From NCBI GenBank assembly GCA_027493615.1, contig JAOSKK010000039.1, forward strand, positions 1-64,000: a DNA stretch of 64,000 nt. Direction: 5' to 3'. Shown here piece after piece: positions 23,218 to 34,210 of this stretch. The position numbers and the translations under genes were made by a program. Origin of the DNA: Verrucomicrobiota bacterium. Lineage in GTDB: Bacteria > Verrucomicrobiota > Verrucomicrobiia > Limisphaerales > J093. How positions within the stretch are numbered: the first letter of the stretch is position 1; each line of letters starts with the position of its first letter. Under the pieces are notes generated by a model. That model ran no database searches and had not been told where the DNA came from. It saw only the letters and a program-made list of their open reading frames with translations.

Positions 23218-23487
23218 GACGGGAGTGACGACGGAGGGAGACAACAGACCCTGACCGCGCTGACGGAAGGGTGTCAGCGGCGAGCGGAAGATCGTTCGCG
23301 GGTCGCCACAGTGGAGGGTCCGGAATGGGACGAAGGGTGTCGGGTGGGGTCCCCAAAACGAAGAGAGGTACGGAGAGTGGCGGGCGGGGGCGCCCGCCAC
23401 TGCGCCCGAGGCGGGCGCGGTCCCCAGCAAACAGGGGAGCGACGGCGACGGGCGCGGTCGCCATCGAGGAATAGCGGTGGCGGCACG
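23218..23487. other. Intergenic region between convergent genes
   Basis: No gene is supported. It holds short inverted GC-rich motifs (GGGCGGGGGCGCCCGCC near 23385-23400 and CGAGGCGGGCGCGG nearby), similar in type to 37885-37935, which may be another dispersed repeat family. I see no U-tract terminator. Confidence 0.4.
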
Positions 23488-26400
23488 TTACGGTTCGAGC
23501 AGGAGCCCGAGTTCCGCCAGCGAGGCCCAGGGGCCGTTGGCATGACCCGACCGGGCTGTCAGCCGGACGGAGCGCGCGGTGATGGGGATGGGAAAGCGAA
23601 CGGTCTTGAGGGCGGCGTCCGCAGCGAACGTGCCGGCGGCGACGGGTTCGCCCCAACGGGTGCCGTCGGAGCTGGCGTGGAGGGTGTAGTCCTTGATCCA
23701 GCCGTTGCGGTTGTTGTCCTGGCGAGGAAGAAAGGTCAGACCGTACAGGCGGGTGAGGCTGTTGAGCTCGAGGGTGAGTTCGTGGGGGAACGACGGCATG
23801 GGGTCGCCCCAGGCGGTGTGCCACAGGGTGGCGGGGTTGCCGTCGATGGCCAGGGCGGGTTCGTGGCCGGGTTGATGACTGCTGGCGCGGAGGCGGGCAC
23901 CCAGTTTCTCGAGCGGAGACGGCGGGGCCGAAACCTGGCGGGCCTGTTCGGCCGTGATCGGGATCAGGGGATCGAAGCGGCCGCTGGCCAGGTAATCGAG
24001 CAGGCTGCGCCGGAACTGGCGGCGCACGGGGTCCGACTCGAGTTGGCTGGTGAGATCGACACTGCAGACAAGCAGTTTGCCTGAGCCGACCCTGGCTTCG
24101 AACACCAGGCCGAGCTTGCGGTTGGTCACCCAATCATCGATGACTTGCACGGTGGGGCGGAGGTTGCGGGGGAGATCATCCAGGATCATCGCGCCGGCGC
24201 GGCTCACCAGATACCACCACTGCCAGTTGCTGTAGGCTTCGGTGGGGAAACGGCTGAAGAGGGGATGATCCGGATCGCAAAGGATCCCGAGGGTGTGCGG
24301 CGGCTGGCGCCCGGTCCAGGCGGTGTTCCAGAAGATGCTCGTGAAACCGAGCGCGACCTTGCCGAGCTGCGGGTCGGGCTTGACGCGGTCGGGGGGCAAC
24401 AACCACAGGACGGTGCCGCCGGTGTTCAGGACAGACTCAGCCTGGGCATCCAAGTCCTCAACGACCGTAATGCCGGGCGGGATCTCGGTCGGGACGTGGG
24501 GCGGATAAACCCAGACATCCCAGTCGTTGACGAAGCCGCGAGGTTCGAAGCCGCGGGGGAGCACCGCCGTGGAGGGTTTGACACGGACCACGAGCCGGTA
24601 GCGGGCGGGGGCGGGCACGGGGCCGAGGTCGATGCCGATGTGACCGAGGCGATGCGCGTTGCCCAGGGGCAGGAGCGCGGGAGCGAAATCGCCGTGCGCG
24701 AGGACGTGGTCGTCGTCGCGCTGCAGGCGCCAGGCGACCACGGCGTTGGTGAGCGGGACAGGGCCGAAGTGGGCCACCTCGAGGTCGGCTTCGAGCCGTT
24801 CCGCGGTGGTGAAGACGCGTTTGGCGAGGCGGGCCAGCGGGACGGTTGAGTTGCAGAAGCGGCGGTACTCGTCGGGGGCGACATAGCCCTTGCTCTCCCA
24901 GAACGGATCAAGCACGCCGACGAGGGCGGTGCCCTGCCCGGGGAAGTCGTGGAGATCGAGCAACTGGAACCCGGCCATGCCGGGGGTGCGGAGCGCGGAC
25001 TCGATGTCTTCCTTGTAGCAGAGGGTCTGGAGCCTGCCGGAGGCGAAGAGGAAGTTGCGGGCCTGGTCGAGCATGCCGCGGGCGCGGAGGGAGTCGCGGA
25101 AGATCTCGAAATTGCGCGGCTGAGGTAGCCGGTGTACTTGGGGATCTCGTCGAAGTTGGGATAGACACACCACTGACCGATTTCGTGGCTGACGACCGGC
25201 ACAGGTCGGGCGGCGATGTAATCGCGGTAATCGGTGACGGTCTCGGGGGGCGGGCGTTGAGGCGGGAGGCCAGACCCTGGCCCCAGCCCTGAACGCGCGG
25301 GTCGGGAGAGACGTGGAGCTGGTTTTCCGGGATCTGCGGCCAGCCGGCACCGCTCGAATAGAGGCGGCGCGCGTCCTTCTGCTTGTAGTGATCAACCCAG
25401 CGTTTCAGGAAGGGGACGTGGTGGGGACCGCCGGGTTCGTTGCCATGCAGGAGAATGACGAACGAAGGGTGGTTCCCGTAGGCTTGGAGGATGCGATCGG
25501 CTTCCCGGTAGAGCCAGGCGTCCACGGGCTTGCCATCGCCGAGGGTGGTGGACTGGTTGGGCCAGGTGCCGCACTCGACGTGAAGGTACATGCCGAGTTC
25601 ATCGGCGGCCCGGAAGGCGGCCTCGGGCGGACAATGGGAATGGAACCGCAGGTTGTTGAGGCCATGTGCCCGGGCGGCGTCGATCACCTTCCGCCACGAC
25701 TCGACGTCGGTGGGGGTGTGGCCGGTCTTGGGAAAGATGGCGCACTCGAGCGTGCCGCGGAGAAAGGTCTTGCGGCCGTTGATGGTGAACTGCGTGCCGT
25801 CGGCGGCGAAGTCCCGAAAACCGAACCGGGCGACCTTGGCCTCCCACGGTCCTCCGAACTCCTCGATCCAGGCCAGGGCGTCGTAGAGCGCGCGGTGGAA
25901 CTCGTCCCAGGGTTCGGGAGAGCTGACCGGGAGCGTGCACTCGAAGCTCGCGCCGTCCGGTTCCCATTGGACGGGAAACTTGTGCAAGCGTGGCGGGGGC
26001 GCGGTGCTGGGAAGTGAGGCGCGTTCAATGCGGAAGGTGAGGGTGCCGCTGCCGGCCCGGCCTGTGGCGTTGCCGAGCCGGCCGCGGAGGGTGACTTCCT
26101 GGCGGGCGAAACTGGGATGGACCTGGAGATCATCGATCCAGACGGGGGGGTGTTGAGCGGAGTTCGAGTTGGCCGACGATGCCATTCCAGTTGCCCTGGG
26201 TGTGGTCCGAGATGCTGTGCGAGTTCTCTCCGATGTCGATCACCATGCGATTGTCCACGCGGACGGTGAGACGGTGGACGCCGGGGGCGAGGTCAACGCC
26301 GAGGTCATACTGATGTGGCGTCGAGAGACTGTCGTTGGAGCCGATGAACCGGTCGTTGAGCCAGACGTGCGTTTCCCAGTGGGGACGTTCGAGGTGAAGC

Positions 26401-26839
26401 ACGACGCGGCGGCCCTGCCAGGCGGGGGGGATCTTGACGTCGCGTTGGTACCAGGCGACGCCGGCGTAGTGGGTTTCGGGCTGGAGCCAGAAGGGGATCT
26501 TGACGTTGCCGGGCACGCGGTAGGGGGCGAAGGCCGGCGCAGTGAAGAAAGACTTGTCGACGATGCCGCCGATCCAAGGGGTGTTGGTCGTGACCGGGTC
26601 GCCGTACCCCTGGCCGGGGAGCGAACCGGGGAGGTGAATCGAGAGGTCCTCGGGTAGAGGGCGGGTGAACCAGCGTTCGGTGGCGCCGAGGTCCTGTCGA
26701 TCAAGGGCGAGGCGCCAGGAGCCGGCGAGCGAGAGCGGGCCTGGGTGGGGAGTGGTTCGCCGGCCAAGAGCCTGCCGAGGGTGAAGCAACCGAGCGGGAG
26801 GATGAGGCGCCAGCCGGGTGTGGGGCGTGGTGAAGTCAT
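23488..26839 (-). CDS. Glycoside hydrolase family 2 enzyme with C-terminal F5/8 type C domain (frame interrupted)
   Basis: Secreted enzyme of about 1110 residues. It starts with MTSPRPTPGWRLILPLGCFTLG. A GH2 sugar-binding jelly roll follows (SLAGSWRLALDRQDLG, HYAGVAWYQRDVKIP, HVWLNDRFIGSNDSL), then the immunoglobulin-like domain and a TIM barrel with acid/base Glu in LLHGNEPGG and nucleophile Glu in VVSHEIGQW. The C-terminus is a discoidin domain (HEPALAIDGNPATLWHTAW). Frame changes lie near 26740, 26145 (long G-run), 25250 (G-run) and 25120. Family members include beta-galactosidases and beta-glucuronidases; this one's substrate is not evident. Convergent with the preceding gene. Confidence 0.82.
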
Positions 26840-26924
26840 GGGGAGAGCATAAGCAACCCAGACCGCACGGTCCACGCCGGAAAACCGAAAGCCGCCCTCC
26901 CGCGTTCCTCCTGCGCCCTGGCTC

Positions 26925-27300
26925 CGGCCCGGCCACCGACGCGGACGAGGACGGCTTGCCCGACGATTGGGAGGCGGCGGGTTTCAGCAGCCTGGTCCGT
27001 GACGGCGACCGGGACTGGGACGGCGACGGTCTGGGTGACCGGGACGAAACCTGGCGGGCACCAATCCCACCAACGCAGGTGCCGTCCTGTGCGTGTGGAC
27101 CCTCGTCGCCAGCGGTGGCGACGTTGTGACCATCTTCTGGAGCGCCTCCCCGGCATCACCTGCGAGGTGCACTTCAAGGACACGGTGGAAGCACCTTGAG
27201 CTGTGCTGGCGGGAGACGTCGAGGCAACGGGGGAAACCGCGAGCCGGCTCAACACGACGGCCGGTGCCAGCTTCCAACGGTTCTATCAGACGGTGATGAA
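26925..27300 (+). pseudogene. Decayed 3' end of a large secreted protein (DEDGLPDDWE type)
   Basis: Pieces in different frames spell the typical C-terminal tail of large verrucomicrobial surface proteins. The order is DADEDGLPDDWEAAGFSSL, DGDRDWDGDGLGDRDE, GTNPTNAGAVLCVWTLVASG, TCEVHFKDTVEA, then GDVEATGETASRLNTTAG and ASFQRFYQTVMK. The Asp-rich part resembles a thrombospondin type 3 calcium repeat. There is no N-terminal part upstream, because the oppositely oriented GH2 gene starts at 26839. It is therefore a truncated remnant even after allowing for sequence errors. Confidence 0.65.
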
Positions 27301-27406
27301 GTGGCGGGCACGGTCCTGGGGGTCGCCACGGCGCTGACCGGTGGCCCCGGCTGGCGGTTCCGCTGCGTTTGGGTTCTTGCTTGCGTTTGGGCGCCTGGCA
27401 AAAGGT

Positions 27407-27434
27407 TTGACACCCGGGGGCCCGAGCTTAGAGT
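27407..27434 (+). promoter_or_regulatory. Putative promoter of tRNA-Ala
   Basis: A perfect -35 box TTGACA at 27407-27412 is followed after 16 bases by TAGAGT at 27429-27434, a fair -10. Transcription would begin about 10 bases before the tRNA. Spacing and position fit a sigma-70-type promoter; the -10 is only a 4/6 match. Confidence 0.5.
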
Positions 27435-27451
27435 TCCGTCGTCTTTTGGCT

Positions 27452-27527
27452 GGGGTCGTAGCTCAGTTGGTAGAGCACCACAATGGCATTGTGGGGGTCA
27501 GGGGTTCGAATCCCCTCGGCTCCACCA
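27452..27527 (+). tRNA. tRNA-Ala (anticodon GGC)
   Basis: The cloverleaf is complete: acceptor GGGGTCG pairs with CGGCTCC (with two G-U pairs), D arm GCTC/GAGC, anticodon stem CCACA/TGTGG enclosing ATGGCAT with anticodon GGC, and T arm AGGGG-TTCGAAT-CCCCT. The CCA end is encoded at 27525-27527. Length is 76 bases including CCA. No integrase gene or duplicated tRNA end was seen nearby. Confidence 0.97.
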
Positions 27528-27805
27528 GTCTTCCAACCGTACAAGCCGAGCAGGATTACCCACGGAATCGGCGGAGTGCATAGATGGGCGGACAAGATCT
27601 TCGGAGCAGGAATCGCGTGTCAGTGAATGCGGGTGCTGGGGGCAGGCGACGGGAGCGGCGCCGTGGTGGTTCCCCCCGCTGAGCAAGGTTCGTGTCGCTT
27701 GCGCGTGGATCGCCGTCGCCATCGGACGTGACGCGTTCCGTGCCGAGGCCGGAGTTCAAGAGGCACAAGTGTGACCTCCAGGGGAAAGGACCTCGCAACG
27801 AGATC

Positions 27806-28390
27806 ATGTCGCTCCCGCAGACGCCCCGATTCCTGTCGTCGTTCTTCCAGCGACCCGATGTCGTCGGGGCCGTCGCCCCCAGTTCGGCCGGACTGGCGCG
27901 CCGCATGGTGGAGTGGATCGATTGGCCGCACCTGCGGGCGGTGATCGAGTATGGCCCCGGCACCGGGTCCTTCACCCTCGCGATCGTTCGAGCCAAGAAG
28001 CGGGAGTCCCGATTCTTCGCCATCGAGTTGGAGCCCACGTTCGTCGAGATCCTGAACCGACGGTTCCCGGACGTCGTGGTGCATCGGGACAGCGTCGCCA
28101 ATGTGCGCGCTCTGTGTGACCGGGAGGGCATCGATCAGGTGGATGCGATCGTCAGCGGCTTGCCGTGGGCGGCGTTTCCCGAGGCGCTGCAGACGCAGTT
28201 CCTGGATGCCGCGATGTCGGTACTGAAGCCCGGTGGTCAGTTTGTCACCTTCGCGTATCTGCAGGGGTTGCTGCTGCCGGGAGGCCGGCGGTTCCGGCGG
28301 ATGTTGCGCCGCTACTTCAAGACGGTTGGCACCAGTCGCGTTGTGTGGTTCAACCTCCCACCTGCGTTCGTGTACCGATGCCGGCGGTAG
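27806..28390 (+). CDS. Class I SAM-dependent methyltransferase (phospholipid N-methyltransferase-like)
   Basis: 194 residues, intact. The SAM motif I is VIEYGPGTGSFT, followed by the acidic end of strand 2 (FAIELEPTF) and motif IV-like IVSGLPWAAFP. The opening PRFLSSFFQRPDVVGAVAPSS is typical of PmtA/rRNA-dimethylase-like phospholipid methyltransferases, in which this segment contacts membranes. It probably methylates phosphatidylethanolamine, but the family also includes proteins of other specificity. Start chosen at 27806, where the similarity begins; longer starts add a non-conserved Arg-rich tail. Confidence 0.75.
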   Translation: MSLPQTPRFLSSFFQRPDVVGAVAPSSAGLARRMVEWIDWPHLRAVIEYGPGTGSFTLAIVRAKKRESRFFAIELEPTFVEILNRRFPDVVVHRDSVANVRALCDREGIDQVDAIVSGLPWAAFPEALQTQFLDAAMSVLKPGGQFVTFAYLQGLLLPGGRRFRRMLRRYFKTVGTSRVVWFNLPPAFVYRCRR

Positions 28391-28643
28391 AGCGCCCCGC
28401 TTCGCCCTTCGCCCTTCTCACCGCCCGATGTGCCGCGGAGCCGACCCTCACCGGCGGCGTCCTGCACCGCTGTGCGAGGCTCCTGCCGGGTTGTTCGTGG
28501 TGCTCTGCACCGACCAGATCGGGGCGTGTCACCGGGGTGGCGGATAGACACGGTCGCAAGCGATTCGCGATCGCCAACCTCGGCGTCCCCGAGCGATCAG
28601 CTTAGGTTCCTCGCGACGCGGTGTTCGGGCAGAAGCGCCGGTC
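28391..28643. other. Intergenic region with a short GAAGGGC tract
   Basis: No gene is supported. At 28402-28423 the strand reads CTTCGCCCTTCGCCCTTC, the reverse of the GAAGGGC tract seen at 45873, 53203 and 41334. The region separates the convergent methyltransferase and permease genes. Confidence 0.45.
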
Positions 28644-29831
28644 TCATCCGCGGTACATCGCTGCCATGGCGACCAGGCAGAGCACCGTCAGCCCGCAGGG
28701 AACCAGGAAGATCGGTCGCCAGCGGAAGGTGCCCTGGGGCGTCTTCAGCTTGTCCATGACGATGCCGGTGAATTGCGTGCCCAGGAGGAAGCCGAAGCCG
28801 AAGAGCACCACCGTGTACAGGCCCTGGGCCGAGCCCCGGATGTCCGGCGGGGCCACCTCGTTCACATAGACGAATCCCACCCAGATGAAGAAGGTGTACG
28901 CCAGCCCGTGCAAGGCCTGCGCCAGGATCACCGGGACGCGGCGGGGCATGAGGGCATAGATCGCGTACATCGCCAGCCACAGCGTGATGCCAAGGGCGAA
29001 GATACCGACAAATCCAATCCGATCCCGGATGGCCGTGGTGTGGAAAGCCAGGACCGCCGTGGCCCCCAGTTGGGCGACCTGGGCGAGGGTCATGACGGCG
29101 GGGATGCTCCGTCCCGGCACGCCCAGTTCCGACAGGTACGGCGCCGTGCCCAGGAAGAAGAACTGGAGCTGCGTGGCCAGCAGGAAGGCGACGACCAGGA
29201 AGATCAGGAAGTTGGGGTTGCTCAACAGGCCGAGCGCTTTGAGGAAGGGCAGCACGTCGCCGGCGCGGCCGGGCGGGGGCGTGTGGGGCAGGGTAAGGCA
29301 GTAGAGCCCCATCGCCAGGGACAGCGCGCCGGCCAGGACCAGGCAGTCCGCGCCGCTACCGCTGCCTCTGCGCTGCCGCCAGAACGTGAGACCCCAGCCG
29401 GCCACCGCCCAGCCGACCGTGCCCCAGAGGAGCACTCCGAAAGACTGGTTGGCCGGATCAGTCAGGTGGGCGAACATCAGGGAGTTGACCAGGGCCAGCG
29501 TCGGGGCGAAGGCCAGGGCATAGAGCAGCATGACGGCAAACAGCGGGGCGAACCGTTGTTGCCGGGCAGCAGCCAACAGCAACAACCCACCGGCCAGGTG
29601 GGCTGCAGCCAGGAAATGCTGTGTGGCCAGCCAGCGGTCGGCAATCTGCCCCGCGATCAGCGGCGCGATGATGCAGCCGAGGTAGATCGTGCCGTAAATC
29701 CAGCCCGTCTGCTTGCCGCTCAGTCGCAACGGCCCCAGCAGCCGCGCGGCCAGCACCGGGGACCATGCGCCCCAGACAGCGAACTGGAGGCACATCATCA
29801 AGCTCAACTGCACGTAGACTTGCCAGCTCAT
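28644..29831 (-). CDS. MFS permease of the nucleoside:H+ symporter type
   Basis: About 395 residues, intact, with roughly twelve hydrophobic segments. It starts MSWQVYVQLSLMMCLQFAVWGAW, close to the NupG/XapB opening, and has the family-like WIYGTIYLGCIIAPLIAGQIADRW (in part), SFGVLLWGTVGWAVAGW and LHGLAYTFFIWVGFVYVNEV. It should import a nucleoside or related sugar compound across the inner membrane; the exact substrate is not visible. It is followed downstream by no co-directional gene. The TCTCC/GGAGAA just before the start is a good ribosome binding site. Confidence 0.85.
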   Translation of the reverse strand: MSWQVYVQLSLMMCLQFAVWGAWSPVLAARLLGPLRLSGKQTGWIYGTIYLGCIIAPLIAGQIADRWLATQHFLAAAHLAGGLLLLAAARQQRFAPLFAVMLLYALAFAPTLALVNSLMFAHLTDPANQSFGVLLWGTVGWAVAGWGLTFWRQRRGSGSGADCLVLAGALSLAMGLYCLTLPHTPPPGRAGDVLPFLKALGLLSNPNFLIFLVVAFLLATQLQFFFLGTAPYLSELGVPGRSIPAVMTLAQVAQLGATAVLAFHTTAIRDRIGFVGIFALGITLWLAMYAIYALMPRRVPVILAQALHGLAYTFFIWVGFVYVNEVAPPDIRGSAQGLYTVVLFGFGFLLGTQFTGIVMDKLKTPQGTFRWRPIFLVPCGLTVLCLVAMAAMYRG

Positions 29832-29933
29832 GGGAGTTTCTCCTGGTAAGCGGGTACGGGTTCGCTGTTCTTCGCTGTGCCCGCATCCTGCCAGACGTTG
29901 CAGGTGGGGCAACAGGCAAATCGGGGAGCGTCC

Positions 29934-30001
29934 AAAGGGGTCAGTCCCACAGATTGACACCTGGAGGGCCGGCATATTTGAATCTGTGGGACTGACCCCT
30001 C
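29934..30001. repeat. Inverted repeat with GGGGTCAGTCCCACAGATT arms
   Basis: The left arm around 29937-29955 (GGGGTCAGTCCCACAGATT) and right arm around 29981-29999 are perfect reverse complements with about 25 bases between. It lies between the start of the permease gene and the 3' end of the URO-D gene. It resembles units mobilised by REP-associated (Y1) transposases, though no such transposase is in the window. It could also serve as a terminator for the URO-D operon. Confidence 0.7.
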
Positions 30002-30026
30002 CGGCCGGTCACCAGAATGTCAAAAG

Positions 30027-31046
30027 TCAATGTTTGACCCCATGGCGATGGAGGGAGGTGAGCATGGCGCGGTAGTTGGCCGGCCGGACCCCGCGGTGAA
30101 TCGTGTTGCTCGAGGACAGGATGAAGCCGCCGCCGGGGCTCCCTTCCAGGAGACAACGGCGGACCTCGGCTTCCACTTCTTCGGGCGTGCCGTCACAGAG
30201 CGCCCCGGTACAGTCGATGTTGCCCTTCAGACAGACCCGGTGGCCGTAGCGGGCCTTCATGCCGGCCATCGTGTAGCCCGCGCCGGGATCAATGGGATCG
30301 AGGCAGGCAATGCCGCACTCGAGCCAGAAGTCGCTCACGGCATCCAGGTTCCCATCCGAGTGCTTGATGCATCGGTAGCCGAGGTCGCGATAGCCGGTGA
30401 TGACGTGGCGAAACATCGGTGCGAGACGCTCAAAATAGGTCTCCGGGCGCATCAGCAATCCGCGCGCGTTGGCGATGTCGTCGGTGGTGCCGACGATCTC
30501 GAGGCCGTAACGCTGATGGGCGACGGCGGCGAGGGCGAGGTTGTAGTCGACGGCGCGCGCCAGGAGATCGGAGCAGGCGGCCGGCTCGAGCAGCAGGCTC
30601 ATGAGGCAGTTCTCGTAGCCGAGCAGATCGCGCAGATCCGAGAAGCCGTCGCGCAGGTTGAGGACGATGGCCCGGGTGTCCCCGAAACGCTCCAGGGCGC
30701 GTTCGACGCCGCGGAATCGATCGGCGGCATGCGGGTCCGGGAAACGGTAGTCCGCCTGCCGGGTGATGTCGGGGATCGGGCTGCGGACCACGGCGGGGAG
30801 GACGTCGCCGGTCAACTGGCGTGTGATGCCCCACTCGTCGGTGAAGGTGGCATCGTCGCGGAACTGTCTCCGGTAATCAGGCCGGACGTTAATGGCGTCG
30901 AGTTCGAGGCGCTGGACGATATCGAGGAGGTCGCCGCTGCCGACGAGGGCCTGGCCTACGGAGGCGTCGATGAACCACTCGAAGGTGGGGACGCGGTCGG
31001 GGATTTCGCGGCGCAGGGCGCAGAGGATGCGTTGTTTGCCGTTCAC
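30027..31046 (-). CDS. Uroporphyrinogen decarboxylase (URO-D) family protein
   Basis: About 339 residues. It is a TIM-barrel of the HemE/MtaA superfamily but not a canonical HemE. Visible parts are PDRVPTFEWFIDASVGQAL at the N-terminus, VLNLRDGFSDLRDLLGYE, IVGTTDDIANARGLLM, CIKHSDGNLDAVSDFWLE and LKGNIDCTGALCDGTPEEVE. Such paralogs often act in methyl transfer from corrinoids or in unknown sugar-linked pathways. The likely start is a GTG overlapping the stop of the upstream kinase (GTGA), so the two are co-translated. It is probably not heme synthesis; it may act with the kinase in sugar catabolism. Confidence 0.78.
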   Translation of the reverse strand: MNGKQRILCALRREIPDRVPTFEWFIDASVGQALVGSGDLLDIVQRLELDAINVRPDYRRQFRDDATFTDEWGITRQLTGDVLPAVVRSPIPDITRQADYRFPDPHAADRFRGVERALERFGDTRAIVLNLRDGFSDLRDLLGYENCLMSLLLEPAACSDLLARAVDYNLALAAVAHQRYGLEIVGTTDDIANARGLLMRPETYFERLAPMFRHVITGYRDLGYRCIKHSDGNLDAVSDFWLECGIACLDPIDPGAGYTMAGMKARYGHRVCLKGNIDCTGALCDGTPEEVEAEVRRCLLEGSPGGGFILSSSNTIHRGVRPANYRAMLTSLHRHGVKH

Positions 31047-32582
31047 GTGGTGAACTCCTGAGACAACTGATGATGCAGTTGGCGGGTGGCCGGGTAGAGT
31101 TGCTGGTAAAGCGGGAACCAACGCGCGTATTGGGCGGCGCGGGCAGGGTCGGGATGGAACACGGTCCGGCGGTGGTCGAGGTGGTCGTAGGCGTCCTGGG
31201 CGTCCTGGTAGAGGCCGACACCGATCCCGGCGAGGAGGGCGGCGCCCAAGGGGGTGGCCTCCTCGAGTTCAGAGACTTCGAGAGGGCGGCCGGCGACGTC
31301 GGCCTTGTTCTGCATCCAGAAGGGATTGCGGGTGGCGCCTCCGGCGACGACGACGCGTTCCAAGGGACGACCCAGGCCACGTTCCATCGCCTGGAGGATG
31401 TCCCGGAACAGGTAGTTGAGGCCCTCAATGACGGCGCGCAGCAAGTCGCCGCGGTTCACCCGTGGATGGAGGCCGGCGAAGGTGCCGAGGCTTTGGGCGT
31501 CGACAATCGGGCAGGCGGCGCCGCACATGTGCGGCAGGAACAACACGCCGCGGGCACCGGGTGGCGAGGCGGCAGCCTCGGGCATCAGGGTGTCCCAGGA
31601 CCAGGCGGGGGCGGTGGGTTCGGCACCGTCGCCGGCCCAGCAGCGGCGGAACCACTCGACCATCTCCCCTGCGACATTGCCGCCCCAGAGGGCGTGGCAA
31701 TCCGGAACGACGTGGGCTTGAACCGTCATGCCAGCCGCGCGCAAGCCGTCCTCGAGCAGCGGTTGCGCGGTGGCGGTGGTGACCATTTCCCAGGTGCCGG
31801 ACACGCTGAGGGCGGTGCCGGGGCGGAAGGCGCCCATGGGCAAGGCGCCGCAGAGATGGTCGTGTCCTCCCAGGACGACGGGGGTGCCGGGGGAGGCTGG
31901 TGCGGCGGGCGGCGGTTTCGTGGACTTCGCCGATGCGGGTACCGGCGGGGAGGGCTTCGCAGAGGAGGTCGGCGCGGAGACCGGAGCGTTGAATCAACTC
32001 TTCGGACCATTGGCGGCGGCGCTGGTCGAAGAGCAGGGTGCATGAGGCCATGCTGTGGTCGGTGACCATGCGGCCGCACAGTCGGTGGTTGAGGAAATCC
32101 TCGATGAGCAGCCATTTGTGGCAGCGCTGGTAGATGGCGGGTTCATGCTCGGCAATCCACCGGATGCGGAGGGCGGAGTTGATGGGCCAGAGCGGGTTGC
32201 CGCCGATGGCGAACTGTCGTTCGACGCCGATGTGTTCCCGCCACCAGGCGAACTGCGGGCCGGTGCGGGGGTCGTGCCAACTGATGAACGGGTAGAGCCA
32301 GCGTCCTTGCTCATCCACGGGCAGGCCGTCCATGCCCATGCCGGTGACGGCGACGGCGCGGATCCGGGACGGGTCGGGCAGTTGGGCCACGGCGTCGCGG
32401 AGGGCGTCGGCGGTGCCGCCCCAGATCTCCGCGGGTTCCCAGACGGTCCAGTCGGGGTGTTCCGGATGGGGATGGGAGCGTCGGGTGGGTCGGCTGGCGC
32501 CGGCGACCTTGTGTCCGTGGAGGTCGTAGGCCACGGCTTTGAGGCTCGTGGAGCCGAGGTCGATACCGATGAGGTAGTCCAT
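31043..32582 (-). CDS. FGGY-family carbohydrate kinase (frame interrupted)
   Basis: About 513 residues, the usual length. The ATP-binding opening MDYLIGIDLGSTSLKAVAYD, VTGMGMDGLPVDE, the substrate region FISWHDPRTGP, and C-terminal VVVAGGATRNPFWMQNKADV and EEATPLGAALLAG place it in the FGGY family (xylulose/gluconate/ribulose-type kinases). Removing one G from the run 31889-31893 joins both parts through PGTPVVLGGHDHLCGALP. It phosphorylates a sugar or polyol in the cytoplasm; the specificity is not readable. It is coupled to the downstream URO-D family gene. Confidence 0.88.
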
Positions 32583-32853
32583 GGCGGTGTCGTTTGACCG
32601 CGGGGTGCCGGGCGCACGGTGGGCCAGGGTGGGAGGGGTTGTCACTCACTTTTGCGGGGCGGGAAACCGCTTGACACGGCGTTGGCGGAACACGGACGCT
32701 CGGCCTGCAAACATTGCCGACTTTCCCGTCCGAGGGTGCCAGCCGCGCGGCCTGGCCAGCGGCCGTCGGGTCTGTGGGGTTGCCACCCACAGGCGTGATT
32801 CCACGAAGACATGAAACGCGAGAGCTACACAGCGGTACTGAACAAACCTGGCA

Positions 32854-34141
<1,288 letters not shown>

Positions 34142-34210
34142 GCCGGCGCGCGGGACCAGGCAGCAAGAGGGGTCCGTCCTGATCGGCGCCGCGGTGGCGT
34201 GTCCTCGTCG

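Noticed and set aside
27452-27527. tRNA-Ala as an integration site of a genomic island
   Set aside because: No integrase, no direct repeat of the tRNA 3' end was seen downstream, and neighbouring genes look like ordinary chromosomal genes.
27541-27805. Possible small gene or regulatory RNA between tRNA-Ala and the methyltransferase
   Set aside because: No frame has a plausible start with a ribosome site, and no clear stem-loop structure stood out.
32671-32676. TTGACA before the SPT-like gene as a promoter -35 box
   Set aside because: No acceptable -10 box occurs 15-19 bases downstream, and the distance to the gene is over 170 bases.
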